Source of the DNA: Cercis canadensis
Lineage: Eukaryota; Streptophyta; Magnoliopsida; Fabales; Fabaceae
DNA: 64,000 nucleotides
Direction of reading: 5' to 3'
NCBI GenBank assembly: GCA_003255065.1
Contig: QAOA01002098.1
Coordinates: forward strand, 37,222 to 101,221
Below, piece after piece: positions 38,601-49,689 of this stretch (its first letter is position 1; every line of letters begins with the position of its first letter). Position numbers and translations under genes: made by a program. Under the pieces are notes generated by a model. That model worked only from the letters and a program-made list of their open reading frames with translations, did no database searches and was not told where the DNA came from.

Positions 38601-40280
38601 AGGTTTCATATGAAAACTTTAAAATTTAGAAGGGTCAAAAATATTTTAAGAAAATATTTAACTTCCAAAAATATTTTCTCGGGCCATGGCCCCTAGAGCA
38701 AAGTACCTTTCCTTTTGGTGGTGAATGATTTCGGTAATTCGCACTGAGTTTCAAGATTCTATAATATATATATATCACCTATTTCGGGCTTTTTGTCGTT
38801 TATTTATTTACTTTGCTAGTTAATTCCTGTATACTATCTCACATATTTTATTTTATATATATATATATATCACAGATTATTCGGCTTTGGCAACACTTGG
38901 CATTGGTAAGACATTTTCTTTCTCCCTAAGATATAAGTTAGATTGGATCTGTAGGAAAAGTTGGACTAGCCAACTTACAGATTTTTCGATTATGGCATCA
39001 TATAGCATTGGTAAGAAAGTTTCTTTCTCCTTAAGATATAAGTTAGATTGGATCTGTAGGAAAAGTTGGACTAGCCAAATTTTGTGTAAAATTTATTAAT
39101 TACTTATTTATTTTGCACTTGTCTTTCTGAAGAATTTCTTCAGGCAGCGAAAGTAACACTTGGAACTCCCTGTGTCATCATTCTATTGTTTTATAAGTGG
39201 CGAAGGAGGCACTTGTCCATGTATAATACAATTGAAGAATTTCTGCAAAACAACAATAACATGATGCCGATAAGGTATTCATACTCAGAGATCAAAAATA
39301 TGACTAGAGGTTTCAAGAACAAATTGGGTGAAGGTGGCTTTGGAACTGTCTTCATAGGAAAGCTTCGAAGTGGACATATGGTAGCAATAAAGATGCTGGG
39401 TAAGTCCAGAGCAAATGGTCAAGATTTCATCAGTGAGGTTGCCACAATTGGTAGAATTCATCATGTTAATGTGGTGCAGCTCATAGGGTATTGTGTTGAA
39501 GGATCAAAGCATGCTCTCGTATATGATTTTATGTTCAATGGTTCTCTTGATAAGTACATATTCTCTAAAGAAGGGAGTATACCCATAAGGACCAAGAAGA
39601 TATATGATATCGCTATTGGAGTAGCTCGTGGAATTGCGTATTTACATCAAGGTTGTGATATGCAAATTCTCCATTTTGATATCAAACCTCATAATATTCT
39701 TCTTGATGAAGACTTTACTCCAAAGGTTTCAGATTTTGGACTTGCAAAGCTTTATCCAACAAATGAAAGCATTGTGTCATTAACTGCAGCAAGAGGAACC
39801 ATAGGATATATGGCTCCTGAGTTGTTTTACAAAAATATTGGGGGTGTTTCCTATAAAGCTGATGTGTATAGTTTTGGAATGTTGTTATTGGAAATGGCAG
39901 GTAGGAGGAGGAATTTGAACCCATTTGCTGAGGATTCAAGCCAAATTCACTTCCCTTCTTGGGTATATGACCAATTCATAAGTGGAAATGAGCTAGAAAT
40001 CGTTGATACCGATGAGGAGGAAAAGGAACTTGCAAAGAAAATGATCATAGTGTCCTTTTGGTGCATACAAATAAGGCCAAGTGATCGTCCCTCTATGAAG
40101 AAAGTGGTAGAGATGCTTGAAAGTGAAGTTGATTACCTAGAAATGCCTCCCAAGCCTTTCCTATCCGTAGAAGATTTACCATCAGAGCATGCTTCAATCC
40201 ATTCAAAATCAACAGGGCCTTCTTCAGTTCATTCATGTTCTTCATCAGAATCAGAAAGTCTGGTTTTGAATGCAATTTAG
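35603..40280 (+). CDS. LRK10L-type receptor-like kinase, 4 exons (two duplicate mini-exons)
   Basis: My model joins 35603-36290, 38876-38905, 38981-39010 and 39148-40280: GT-AG throughout, all phase 1, 626 aa. Dropping either mini-exon leaves 616 aa in frame. ATG 35603 places the hydrophobic signal peptide ([12 protein letters not shown]) correctly; ATG 35567 would add 12 residues. Exon 1 carries a GUB_WAK-type ectodomain ([17 protein letters not shown] near 36-52, later ISCGEAV and AACSDKH), ending [12 protein letters not shown]; the cysteine-rich WAK_assoc_C end of the neighbouring gene is not seen. The last exon holds the membrane span ([18 protein letters not shown]) and the kinase: [24 protein letters not shown] (non-RD), DFGLAKL, APELFYK. 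Reading past 36290 hits a stop at 36346, so the donor GTAAGA there is needed. The 2.6-kb intron includes a 51-N gap and could hide an exon. Confidence 0.8.
36291..38875 (+). other. large first intron of the plus-strand LRK10L gene
   Basis: Repeat-rich and interrupted by Ns at 36646, 37291 and 38515-38565. A phrase of about 60 bp ('gacccacttgtattcaaaaa' to 'tctcttccttacataa') recurs at about 36841-36885 and 37065-37107, and a variant ('ccttgaaggtagacccactt') lies near 36935. An exon-like segment after 'gcatgactcag' near 37262 contains an N and cannot be judged. A decayed repeat end ('agtggagctagaagg' near 38588) is of the type seen at 47800. Confidence 0.5.
38515..38565. other. assembly gap, 51 Ns
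   Basis: Lies inside the large intron of the LRK10L gene within a poly-T run, so its true length is uncertain. Confidence 0.95.
38876..38905 (+). other. mini-exon a of the LRK10L gene (30 nt)
   Basis: Flanked by CACAG and GTAAGA; entering and leaving in phase 1, it encodes (D)YSALATLGI. It lies in the stalk just outside the membrane. It is duplicated as 38981-39010. Confidence 0.6.
38981..39010 (+). other. mini-exon b of the LRK10L gene (30 nt), duplicate of a
   Basis: Lies 105 bp downstream of mini-exon a in a tandem duplicate that includes the following intron (shared ataagttagattggatctgt). Flanked by TTACAG and GTAAGA, phase 1 to phase 1, it encodes (D)FSIMASYSI. Both splice sites are intact in both copies, so inclusion of a, b or both keeps the frame. 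Confidence 0.6.
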
Positions 40281-40552
40281 GGTACAGGGTATGAAAATGA
40301 TTGCTTCAGAATTAATTAAGTTAAAGAAAATGAATTAATGTTTTATGATAATTAAATGATGCATGGTTCTCAAGTCAATGACCTAATAGGTTTCTCTGGG
40401 ATGATTTTTTTCGTAATAGATACTATTATAAGTATTATATGAGAGTGATGCCATTGATATGCTATTATAAATAATTTATGATAATATGATGCATGGTACT
40501 TGAGGTATATATATATATAACTCTCTTTAAATATTGTAATAATGTTCTTTGT

Positions 40553-40830
40553 TTTTTTATCAAAAGGGAATTCATCAGAACAACAGAAGGCTCCTAAGAG
40601 CACAGTATACAGTTCTAGGGATCTCGTGTCCCATTACATCAATCATGAAACAAAAAAAAACCTAAGGAGGGAACTACATGGAAAGTAAACAAACTATGCT
40701 GCCCATCTGCAGGCATATTGCCTTCTCCCAAAACCCTAAAAGCAAACTTAGCTATAAAGTATAAACTATCTGCTACCATGTTAGCTTCTCTTAGAACATG
40801 TTGCAGTTGCGTTTGTTGGGCAATAAGCGG
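40553..40830 (-). mobile_element. LINE 3'-end fragment, duplicate
   Basis: Second copy of the fragment at 1399-1690, with the T tract near 40552-40558 and the minus-strand RNase H-like stretch at about 40820-40650. Present because of the segmental duplication, not because of a separate insertion. Confidence 0.5.
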
Positions 40831-42140
40831 GCCATATGAGATGGTTGTCAGCGGGAGTAGTTGACGTTATTAACTTGATTGTCACCTATGAATTTGATTC
40901 AACCAGAAAAGAGGAGTAACCGTTTGTGCTAGCTATGTTCAATCCAAATTTTAAACAACCTAGTTCAAAATTTTGGAAAGCCTATAATCCATTCCCTACT
41001 ATCTCTAATGACCCTTCTGCTCCTATTCTGCTTGGTTTGGTGGTTGCTGAACCATCACAATTTAGTACTCAAAAGTCCTATAATGTGATTAATTATAACT
41101 GGGAGACTCAAGGTAAAAAGAAAAAAAGAGAGTTATATCTTTTTTTTCATCCATTTGCTTATATATCTAATAATATCAGTTCAACACTCAGGTTTGACCT
41201 TACATTTTATACCACATGTTACAAAGAATGTTTAGGATATCAAACTCTATATGATCAAGTGACACTAAAGTCAATCCTTAGGCTAAAAGATTTCATGTTC
41301 GAACTTAAAATTATAATTGAAGTATCAAAAAAGCGGATTTAGGATTTGCCATATGCTAACAGCTATGTACCCAAGTGTGTGTTGTAACTGCTAGATGATT
41401 GTAAGATCAGAATTTAATTTATTCAATCTCGTGAAGAACAACATTTTTGGTCCCCAAAAGACCTAACCCATGATCCAATGTATACCTTATTAATGATTGA
41501 CCTAACCCATGATCCAATGTGTACCTTATTAATGATTCGATCGAATTCAATCCTAAACTCTTATCAAGCTATCAGCTCAATCAAAAAATAAATAAATAAA
41601 TAAAAAAGAAGAGAATAATAGAAAAAAATATATGTAAGGAACATTTCTTTTAAAAACATAAATGAAAAGTGATAATTACCAAAATAAAAAATTGACCACT
41701 AGTATTACATATGGATCATTGGTTAAGAGCTACAATAAAATGGTCATTATGAGTGAATATCACATAATGACTAATAAAGTGGGTAAAATGGGTAAAGTCA
41801 GATGGGCCAATTCGTTTTAATCCGATAAAATAATGGGTTGAGTTTTTAAATTAGTGGCCTGTTTAAAATTGGGTGAATTTGATTTGGTTCGTGGCCCGGT
41901 CAGATTCCGTCCGGGTTGACCCCATTTGGTTTTTTAAAAAAAAAAAACATTTTGTCTTTCAACATTTGGGAATTCTGATTCTCATTTCAATCCCTAACTC
42001 CAGTTTTCATCCCGGCTCTATTTCTCCTTCTCCCCCTCTCTTACTCTCTCCTTCTTCACTCTCCGAATAGCATTCGTCAGCACCGCCTCTCCTAGTCTCC
42101 TTCTCCTGCTGTAAGTGTGTGCCTCCATTTTGAACAAGCT

Positions 42141-42582
42141 TTGAACAAGGCAGCAGCAATTTTGAAGGAGCACAAAACACACATTGCCGAGTGCCTTGTC
42201 AAAGAGATTGCTAAGCCAACTAATGATGCTCTCACTGAAGTAAGTTTTCATTGCCCGTGTGATTATTAGAAAGATCTTATCTTTGTTACATGCAATTTTG
42301 GGTTGTTTTACGCATATAGCATTTCTGTGAACTATTAATGGGGACTTACAAGCCAAAAATTGGTAGCTAAATTATGTTCTACATGCTCCTGAGATTTTGG
42401 TCTTCATTATATTTTCTATTAACTTTTGTGTGTATGGTTTGTTCTTCATGCAGGTTGTCAGATCAGGGGATTTGGTGTCATATTGTGCTGAGGAAGGGGT
42501 GAGAATTCTTGGAGAGGGGAAATTTCTGGTTTCTGATAGTTTTCCAGGCAACGATAGGACCAAATACTGTCTCACTTTCAAG
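42141..42582 (+). pseudogene. GAPN two-exon fragment, copy 2
   Basis: Exon-like segments 42141-42239 and 42454-42582 match those at 3032-3472, with the same splice signals and open frames. From 42508 to about 42745 a 119-bp unit (end of the second exon plus the start of the next intron, including the GTATTT donor) is present twice, so the exon end and its donor are repeated. As in copy 1, the rest of the enzyme is missing. Confidence 0.85.
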
Positions 42583-42745
42583 GTATTTATTTATTTGACC
42601 TATTTTTTCTTTCGGAGTGGTTCAATCTTGGAGAGGGGAAATTTCTGGTTTCTGATAGTTTTCCAGGCAACAATAGGACCAAATACTGTCTCACTTCCAA
42701 GGTATTTATTTATTTGACCTATTTTTTCTTTTGGAGTGGTTCACA
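42508..42745. repeat. 119-bp tandem duplication inside GAPN fragment 2
   Basis: First unit about 42508-42626, second from 42627, both starting 'cttggagaggggaaatttct'. It is absent from the left segmental copy, so it arose after the segmental duplication or was lost there. Confidence 0.85.
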
Positions 42746-42852
42746 CCAATGGCACCTAGAGTATTCAGTAAGCTGTTTTTGTCATCACATGAAAGGCGCA
42801 AAGTCCAAGCTCTTCTCTTTATTTTTCATCTTTCACAGTGGAATATTATATG

Positions 42853-43075
42853 TGTAGATACCCAATATGTCGGCCCATGAATAATTAAGCCCACTAGTAT
42901 CAAGGCCCACATCCCTAACATTGTCCTTGCCCCTTTTAAACCTTCAAATTCCTCTATAAATAGGCCCCAGATAATAGGTAGAGGGGCTCTCAACTTTTCT
43001 CCAGTTTTAAGATTATCATTACCCATTTTCCAATACCTCGGATAAGTACTAACTTAATTCTTCTTTTTATTTTTC
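42853..43075 (+). mobile_element. LTR-like fragment with TATA box, duplicate
   Basis: Duplicate of 3625-3850, with the same CTCTATAAATAGGCCCC box near 42955. No internal element is attached. Confidence 0.3.
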
Positions 43076-43653
43076 TTAATCTTCTATGCATGGCCTTCCT
43101 TAGTACTAAAGAGAATAATCAAAATGGTTGTGCCCTTTATGTCAAGCCGGACTCTAATACTTACTCCCAAATATTTATCACATAAACATACTAAGTGATG
43201 AGTTTTCAGTTTAATGCCAATACAGTCCAAAAGAACATATCATCCCATGTCAAGATATGTGTGTTTATCCATATAAGATGAACTAAGCCAAGCAATGCAC
43301 ATCCATCCATCTTTATTGGAGGATTGAAAGGCAAATAACACACGGGATTGATCAAAGGTTCAAGCATGCATTCACCTATTGCATATTCAAACAAACCAGC
43401 ATTGAACCAATAAACAACAAATATATGAAACAAAATACTTGATTCTCTTATTTACCGAAGTTAGAACAATGTGAAACCGAACCCAATAAGGTGGGGACCG
43501 ATCTATTCACCAAAATTAGCAACAATTGTCTCTAAATATAGTAACAGAACCCAGAATAAAACCTCAAAATAATATTATACGAAGCCTTGTGATATGCTGG
43601 TTTGGAACAGGAAAAATAATTAGTATTTACACTCTGGCCTCCTTCATCAGTTC

Positions 43654-44352
43654 CTAAATGAATTCCAGAGACATCGTAGAACCAAGTGCCTGTACCAAGT
43701 TCACACAATTCAAATTAGTTTATAACACTGGAAGAATTGCTTGAGCAAATAATATATTAAAAAAAAGTTTATTAGTCCCTGTATATTAAGAAGAATATTT
43801 ATCTTTTAATAAAATAAATCAAGACACATGAGATGAAAACTTTAAACAAAGTAACTTACCTTCAGAGCCTTCTCCCTGCAATAAGCTTTCTTCAGCTCAA
43901 CCTCAACTAGAGGCAACTCATCAACTACAAAATAACCAAACAATGGGGCTATCTAAATTAATCTCAGATACATGGACAAATGCATGATCTTGATCCTTGA
44001 TCCTCCCGCTCATTCACTTTCCCTAAAACACCATTAAAGTGGGAAACCCATGAAATGGCATCCGCATGGTATTACAATAGAAAACAAAGGAAACTACAGA
44101 ATATTTTATTTCGGTGCATGTTTACAAGACATGGACTGTTATATCAAAAATAAAAATGGTATGATGATATTAAATAGCCAACCATCTTATATCACTTTCC
44201 AAGTGAAATGTTATACCCTGCAATCAACAGAATTCATATAAAAAAGAGCGAAATGAAATACATACTTGGCTATTTGAAGAATATTCTTCAAGGGAAACAA
44301 TTTTTGCACCACCCACTTCCAATAAAGACTTTAATCGATCCCCAAGTCTATA
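43654..44352 (-). CDS. unidentified minus-strand gene or fragment, three candidate exons
   Basis: Candidate exons on the minus strand are 44352-44266, 43924-43860 and 43689-43654, each with an acceptable acceptor and, except the last, a GT donor. They encode YRLGDRLKSLLEVGG / AKIVSLEEYSSNSQ, then DELPLVEVELKKAYCREKAL, then ALGSTMSLEFI and a TAG at 43656-43654. The last two exons join in phase. The first joins the second only if a GTATTT donor four bases downstream is used or if an exon is missing. The first segment has the feel of a BRCT repeat (plant NBS1-like proteins came to mind), but this is a guess and I give no symbol. GC-richer sequence with a donor-like site at 45385-45400 could be the 5' leader. 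It could be the 3' end of a real gene or a remnant. Confidence 0.35.
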
Positions 44353-45384
44353 CTGTAACCAGAAAAATAAATAAATAATCTAGTAGAGCAGATTCTAGAT
44401 GTCCTAAAGAATGAACTAAGCTCCAAAAGAATCAAGATATTTGTATCTTATAGTTTCAGAAGTTCCTACACGTCGGCCAACACATTTACTTGTGAATAGC
44501 TAACAAAATTTCCAAGAGTACACTAGAAAATCTCATCCTAGACCTAGAAAGTCCAAGTTTTGTGATTGTTTTGACTTTTAGAACCCAACAGAGAGGAAAC
44601 AATGACTTTAATCCCTCATCTCCTCACCAATCCCCAAACAAAAAATGAATAAGGTTCACTTCTAATTCTGCAGAATGTTCCTAAATGTAACTATTGTCAT
44701 CTCTGCTAGCAAGCCATGTGCATCTATTAATCAGACAATGTCTAATGCTCCATATAAATTAAAACTACCAATTCACTGCAAATCCACAAGGAAAATGAAT
44801 GACGAGTTTTATATGATTCAGCACTTTTGGCTACAACAGGAAAGACATATGTATACTGAATATCCAACACAATGTGGCAAATTAGCTTTAAGTAATTGAT
44901 GCCTTCCAGCAAAGGTGTTATCAGGAAGAAAAAAATCTTCATCGATCACCACTCAATCAATCAAATATCCACAGAAATTTTAGACTCCGACCACATTCAA
45001 CATGAAAAAATATCCATCGAGTAAATCTTACTAAGCAACACCGGTTCATGCATATCATGTAGGTATGGCTCATACATGTGTTAACAGCGAAAATTCGTAC
45101 TAACAATATGGAAGATAAAAAACAAAAACGTCATCAACATGACCGCATATACAACCATAAAATCCGAATCCCACGCCACCCATCGATACGATTCCCACAT
45201 AAAATGCATACAAATAACAATTTCACAGCGTTCCCCAACACAAGCACGCATATGCATAGCTTAAAACCAGAAAATCATAAGAAAATCAGACAAAACAAAC
45301 AGAAATCGGAAGAAAAATAAGAAATATGAATCAAAACGTCAGATTTGAAAATTTTCAAAATCAAATCAAAGTGAGAGAAAATTA
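44353..45384. other. possible intron of the minus-strand gene; no exon recognised
   Basis: No clear coding exon on either strand. Low-complexity A-rich sequence occurs at 45100-45350. Confidence 0.3.
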
Positions 45385-45720
45385 CCGAAGCTAAAAGTGC
45401 GTATTCTAGATCTGAAAGTTTATGCAGAAGAACCAAGAGATTGATTCTGATTCAGAATCTGAGAGCTAGAGAAGCTCAATGCTCCATTTGATATCAAAGA
45501 GGGGACCGTGTGGAAGGGTTTCTTTTCTTCTTCCCTCAAACTCTGAATCTTACAAATTGTTATGGAAAATGTCTGGGCAGAGCAGCGAAGACTGGAAGCC
45601 CAGAGCAGCGTGTCTTCTTCATCGCCGCCCCTTATGGCTCTGTGAACCTACTGGACACGCTTGAACCGCATTGATGCGCCATCGTTAGCAAGCATACGTT
45701 GGTGGATTGTTTTTCGAAGA
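45385..45720 (-). promoter_or_regulatory. possible 5' leader and promoter of the minus-strand gene
   Basis: On the minus strand a GC-richer stretch ends at 'tttagcttcg' followed by GTAATTTT, which looks like a 5' leader exon and donor. Short open frames on both strands here are not convincing proteins. Confidence 0.25.
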
Positions 45721-46884
45721 TGTCTTTTCATTTTTTAAGGAACTTTCATATTTTGTGTTATGGATTAAACTGTAATTAAATTTATTTAAGTGGGTCAAAT
45801 GATTATATTACCCAATTATATTTTTAACTTGAAGCTCCCTTTACTTTGAAATAGTACATAACCGTTCATTTTGTTTGATGGACAAAATAAGGATTCAGAT
45901 TCATCCACATAGGATGAGGTTATATAACCCCATATTTTAGCCTGCGGTAAATTAAAGTCTCCTTATTACAAAATGGGTGAAAGGATTAGTTTTAAAAGTC
46001 GTCTTAGTCTGAAATCCTTTTCCTTTGGTTTTTAGCCATTGTCCTTCTTCTTATTTGGTCCTGCGGAATCATCCTTTCTCTCTTTATGCTTTTTAAATTA
46101 ATTCAATCAATTCACAGAACCATATCAATTTGGCTCAGAACAAATATGTTATACATATTACTCAAAATATATTATTTTATATGTGCTGTCAGCGTTGACT
46201 AACTACATCTGCAAACATATTGTGTACTGTCTGAATCCTATTTGATATTATGCCTCAATGAAAACTTCTATTAGTATTTAACCCTCAACAATAACTACAT
46301 TTAACCTCACCAAGGAGTCCTTACATCTGACTGTGAGACTATATCCAGTAGAACATTTCTTCGACAGAACTACTCAGAAAATGATTTTTTTTTTTTTTTT
46401 TTTTTTAAATTTTGCTCCACAAGATAGATCATAACCTTAAATTGGCTTTCTAGTGCTTGGCCACCGAAAAACAAGAGAGTCCACAGCAATTAGCTACCTG
46501 TGGACTCACATCATATGCAGCAATAGATTGATCAACTCAAAAGCATATAGAACTCATAGATATATGTCATTTACACAGTTAAGACAGCCTAGACTCATCC
46601 TTAACTTCCGATTTCCTCTCCAAATAGTGTGTTTAGAATGTCTCATTAATAGAATTGAATTAATTTAATTAGGAAAAAATTATTTTCTTATAACACCAAA
46701 AGTGAGAGGATTTGTAAATCCTCATACAATACACATAAAATGATTTTGTAAATAAAATCTATTCCTAAACTAAAAAGCTTTGTGGAAGAATTCATTTAAA
46801 AATCAAATAAATTTCATAATTTTCATGCTTCCAAACATAACCTAAAAAGACTAATATGCTCCATAGCTAAATTTACAGAAAAGA
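45721..46884. other. intergenic, no gene seen
   Basis: AT-rich, with a T tract at about 46387-46406. Nothing assigned. Confidence 0.4.
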
Positions 46885-46990
46885 GGAAGAGCTCTAGCTC
46901 AATCAAGCATGTTCCTACTCATAAGATTGATCTCCTCACTGTACTTCTTCTGTTCGAATCCCCGTGATTACAAATGTAATCACTAAAAAA
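46885..46990 (+). mobile_element. tRNA-derived SINE head
   Basis: A-box-like TAGCTCAATCAAG at 46895 and a near-perfect B box TGTTCGAATCCCC at 46951-46963, with a spacing like that of a tRNA with a long variable arm. There is no acceptor-stem pairing, so it is not a tRNA gene. Short A-rich tail, ends approximate. Confidence 0.5.
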
Positions 46991-47022
46991 TATACAGAAA
47001 ATAGGCAATTTGCTCTATTCAT

Positions 47023-47457
47023 CTACACAACATGGACCGGTGTCTCCCGTGTGGAAGTGCTTGATTGTGGAGTTTGAACTGATGAACTTCTGCATATTGG
47101 ACAAGTCGGATGCAGCTTTAGCCACGGATCAACACAACTAAGATGGTAGACATGACCACAACCTGGAAGCAGCCTCAGGGTATCAATATCTTTATAATCC
47201 TCTAAGCAGATGGAACAGGAAGAAGAGACTGAGCTCCCTTTTTGCACTTCAGAATAAAGAAGCTTTGGATACCTATCAAAAGTGTTGTCATCGAGGCCAT
47301 GTTCAGTAAGAGCATGATTACGAGTGCAAACAAAAGAAATGATTACGAGTATGATGATCACCCCAATCATGGTAGCGAATACATAAGCACTGTTCATCTT
47401 CAGGGAACAATTGGAGTGGGATTTGAGAATCGGAACATAGCTATTGCGGAATTTCAT
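47023..47457 (-). CDS. ATL-type RING-H2 finger E3 ubiquitin ligase, 144 aa, intronless
   Basis: A membrane-anchored RING-H2 protein of the ATL family, probably an E3 ubiquitin ligase that binds an E2 through the RING. One membrane span lies at about residues 25-43 (VFATMIGVIIILVIISFVC). The family's GLD signature follows (HGLDDNTFDRYPKLLYSE, 53-70). A complete RING-H2 occupies 81-122: Cys81, Cys84, Cys100, His102, His105, Cys108, Cys119 and Cys122, with the conserved Trp112 after CVDP. A Ser/Thr-rich tail ends at Val144. The length is typical of small ATL70-group members, and ATL genes are usually intronless. ATG 47457 opens the frame; Met21 is an alternative start that would sit closer to the membrane span. 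All zinc ligands are present, so the gene appears functional. Its substrates cannot be told from sequence. Confidence 0.9.
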   Translation of the reverse strand: MKFRNSYVPILKSHSNCSLKMNSAYVFATMIGVIIILVIISFVCTRNHALTEHGLDDNTFDRYPKLLYSEVQKGSSVSSSCSICLEDYKDIDTLRLLPGCGHVYHLSCVDPWLKLHPTCPICRSSSVQTPQSSTSTRETPVHVV

Positions 47458-48417
47458 TGACTAAGGGACAGTGTGTTAAAATTTGAGAAAACATTTTATT
47501 TAAGATGGCAACGTTTTATGTCTTTTTCTTATTTCCTAGGTTATCCGGTTTTCTTTTTATTTTCGAGTTTTGTTGGTGGCTGGTTTGGTTTTTGTTTTGG
47601 TCTGTAGTATTGGTGGTATTCATAATCTGAGAAGTATCAGTTGGTGCTAGACAACAAGTCATGACAATGACTTCGAGCAAAACGCAAATTCTTACTTAGA
47701 CAAACATGTTTATTTATGAATTTGTTTTTAAAGAAATGAAGAGCAGTAATGACCGGTGGAAGCTGGATTATATTTACATATATATCTACTATGTACCTAG
47801 TGGCGGAGCTTGAATTAAAATATTGTTGTGGCCAAAAGGAGATAAAACAATTTTGAGGGGGCCATATTAGTTTTCAAAAAAATTTAGAAAATTATATTAA
47901 TTTTCTTAAAGTAAATTGCAAAAAAAAAATAAAAAATTGGGGGGCCGTAAACCCTTTATCTTATGTACCAACATGTAGCATGTGTGGGGTCAGCATTTGA
48001 AGCTTCTAAAATCACTTTCAAGGGAAACTTCACCCTTACATCAAATTTTAGAAAATCTTGTTTTCATAGTTAAATATGTTAATTGTCTCATTCATTTATT
48101 AAAATATAAAATAATCTTATCAACATTTACTACTAGATATATTCTATTTAAATTAATGTATTACTATACTATTTTTAAGAATGATTTTACTTTAGAATAT
48201 CTAAGTTATTTTTTACAACACTTTCCCTATATATATGCAAATTTTAGTCCCTTTTTTTTTTGGNGCATGTATAACGTCTAGATACATAATCAACTTAGGT
48301 TTCTCCCTCCTCACGTCTCCTATTTTCTCTCATTCCAAATACACCCTAAAGAGCTTCATTTTTTTGGCAAGTAGTTCCAGCCAAAAATATGACTACAGAG
48401 CATAATTTTCATATCTT
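47458..48417. other. intergenic with a decayed repeat end
   Basis: The upstream region of the RING gene is pyrimidine-rich near 47510-47590. A repeat-like end 'agtggcggagcttgaatt' near 47801 and 'gggggccgtaaaccc' near 47940 resemble common plant transposon remnants, class not determined. A single N is at 48264. Confidence 0.35.
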
Positions 48418-48422
48418 GTGTG

Positions 48423-48651
48423 TATAGAAGCAAATACAGATGTGCGAAAGCTAGGTTAATTGTATTCAGTGACTTCTTGTCAAATATATACAAAATCTTA
48501 TCAATAACAGACTAAAGAATATTCTCAATATTATCCTATATTTAAATTCAACACTTAAACTAGTTCTAAGGATAAGAGTTATATGTGCAAGACTCTAACT
48601 AAAATTAGTTACAAGGAAAACATGTGATGGCCATGTGGATAGTACTCCTTA
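48423..48651 (-). repeat. 3' LTR of the outer Copia element
   Basis: 229 bp, starts tatagaagcaaatac on the plus strand and ends actcctta. Adjacent to the purine tract. Pairs with 57953-58182. Confidence 0.9.
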
Positions 48652-49287
48652 CGCCCCCTCGAGATGGTGGTCAGATCAACAACATCAATCTTGTTCTATA
48701 GTGTATGAAACCATGGCCCAAATGATAAAGGTTTGGTGAGCAAGTGTGCAAGCAAAAGCTGTGAGGGAATGTGAGAGACACAAAGAGCATTGGCTGTTAC
48801 CAGTTCCCGAACAAAATGATAGTCTATAGAAATGTGTTTCATCTTTGAGTGGAACATAGGGTTGGCACACAAGTATGTTGCTCCAATATTGTCTGAATGA
48901 ATGATAGGAGAGGAGGGAAGTTTAAATCCCAGCTCAGTAAAAATATTTTGAAGCTAGAGAAGTTCTGCTGCTGTGGAGGCAATGGTTCTATATTTAGCCT
49001 CTGTGGAAGACCGAGCAACTGAATGTTGCTTTCTAGAGCACCATGAGATGGGGTTGCAGCCCAAGTAAGCTCTGTACGCCCCTGTGGAATGACGATCAAT
49101 AAAGTCACCGGCCCAGTTTGCGTCACAGTAGGTCGAGAAGAGGAAGACCCTTGTTGCGTTGAAGATGAATGCCAAATGTAAGGGGGGAACTTGAGGTAAC
49201 AAAGTAACCTTTTAAGTGCATGAAAGTTGTCTTCAGTTGGGGCTTGCATATGCTATGCCAACTTATTGACAATAAAGGACATGTCTG

Positions 49288-49689
49288 TGTTGGAAGGAAA
49301 CTTACTCAAAAACAACTAAACTATCAAACTCTCTAATGCAACTCACTTAAGGAGGAGAAGAAGAAGCTTGTTATTGAAAATACTCTTAGATTTCTTGCTT
49401 GATGAAAACAACTTACAAGCCTCCCTATTTATAGGGGAATACAATCAACATATACCACAAAACATAAATTACATAATAAAGGCTAATGGCTTTGGGAGAT
49501 GAGTCATCCATCTTGGAAAATTAGTCACTTGACTTGGAAATGAGTCTTCTATCTTGAAAATGACTTATCTGACTTGGAGATGAGACATCACGCACCAACT
49601 AGAAAATTCTAGGAATCTTCCAAATATCTTTCACTTTATTTGGGTCTTGGGCTTTTGATTATGGATTAGATCAAGTTTATAATTCAACA
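49288..49689 (-). repeat. 3' LTR of the inner Copia element
   Basis: 402 bp, tgttggaaggaaac ... ataattcaaca on the plus strand. A TATA-like 'ctatttataggg' lies inside. An 8-bp size difference from the other LTR is visible near its start. Confidence 0.9.

Larger units (their letters stand above)
39157..43100. repeat. segmental duplication, right copy
   Basis: Counterpart of 1-3870, offset about 39.16 kb. The kinase exon is intact here. It also differs by a 119-bp tandem duplication inside the GAPN fragment. The match ends at 43100, where the DNA changes from the 1.5-kb repeat start to unique sequence. Confidence 0.9.

Noticed and set aside
45479-45664. Plus-strand frame of 61 codons in the GC-richer patch
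   Set aside because: No homology recognised; it overlaps the likely leader of a minus-strand gene.
46885-46990. tRNA gene
   Set aside because: Has A and B boxes but no foldable acceptor stem or anticodon arm. SINE head preferred.
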